Assembly (NCBI GenBank): GCA_002694945.1
Contig: NZNP01000065.1
Location: forward strand, 4,230-10,072
Origin: Gammaproteobacteria bacterium
Lineage (GTDB): Bacteria; Pseudomonadota; Gammaproteobacteria; Pseudomonadales; Azotimanducaceae
Reading direction: 5' to 3'
Length of the DNA: 5,843 bases
Numbering within the stretch: position 1 is the stretch's first letter; each line of letters starts with the position of its first letter. Positions 5,785-5,843 of this stretch are shown piece by piece. The notes under the pieces are model-generated. The model was not told the origin of the DNA, ran no database searches, and saw nothing but the letters and a program-made list of their open reading frames with translations. The translations under genes were made by a program, and so were the position numbers.

Positions 5785-5843
5785 ATGAATCTTGGCAAGC
5801 TTGGAGTCTGGTACTTCACTGATACTAAAGGCTCAGCAGATGC
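5785..5843 (+). CDS. LLM-class (luciferase-like) flavin/F420-dependent oxidoreductase, N-terminal fragment
   Basis: ATG 5785 opens a frame that runs to the right edge, giving 19 full codons: MNLGKLGVWYFTDTKGSAD. The opening GKLGVWYFTD followed by a short polar stretch recalls the first beta-strand of luciferase-like monooxygenase-fold proteins, in particular the group annotated as probable F420-dependent oxidoreductases (TIGR03620-like). The start is well supported by an AAGGA Shine-Dalgarno at 5774-5778, six bases upstream. The gene is co-directional with the MFS gene, 60 bases downstream, and may share its transcript or use the extended -10 site at 5742-5750. Members use reduced FMN or F420 in oxidation of varied small molecules, which would suit the ketone-processing neighbours. 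The family call rests on few residues and should be held lightly; the existence of a gene here is fairly secure. Confidence 0.6.
   Translation, partial: MNLGKLGVWYFTDTKGSAD

Overview
This looks like a chromosomal segment from a Gram-negative proteobacterium, most likely a gammaproteobacterium. The first complete gene belongs to the LPS-kinase-like 'toluene tolerance' family known from Pseudomonas and relatives. Base composition looks near 50% GC by eye. The start codons are ATG or GTG, and Shine-Dalgarno sites are mostly short. The taxon assignment is inference; no rRNA or marker gene is present.

Layout: (1) 1-100, minus: the first 33 codons of an unrecognised gene that runs off the left edge. 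(2) 185-802, plus: LPS-core-kinase-like protein. (3) 799-1800, minus: zinc-independent MDR of the NADPH-dependent enone / prostaglandin reductase type, overlapping gene 2 at the stop codons. (4) 1892-2755, plus: classical SDR dehydrogenase. (5) 2768-4378, minus: type I Baeyer-Villiger monooxygenase (BVMO) close to phenylacetone monooxygenase. (6) 4516-5724, plus: 12-helix MFS transporter. (7) 5785 to the right edge, plus: the first codons of a luciferase-like (LLM) flavin/F420-dependent oxidoreductase. There are no RNA genes, insertion sequences, CRISPR arrays or clear terminators, and no gene-free stretch longer than 300 bases.

Genes 3-7 fit a catabolic locus for an exogenous (cyclic, terpenoid or aromatic) ketone or alcohol. 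Uptake or export would be by the MFS protein, C=C saturation of an enone by the MDR, alcohol/ketone interconversion by the SDR, and oxygen insertion next to the carbonyl by the BVMO to give an ester or lactone. The LLM enzyme adds a further redox step. No esterase/lactonase and no transcription factor is seen, so both would have to lie outside the window. Strands alternate (-, +, -, +), so this is not one operon. Control would come from the divergent regions MDR/SDR and BVMO/MFS. The BVMO/MFS region holds the best regulatory signal: a good sigma-70 promoter for the BVMO overlapped by two adjacent perfect palindromes.

Nothing here is clearly a new kind of biological system. The most interesting points are the operator-promoter architecture, altered catalytic positions in the LPS-kinase-like protein and the SDR, and a possible three-codon leader cistron before the transporter.
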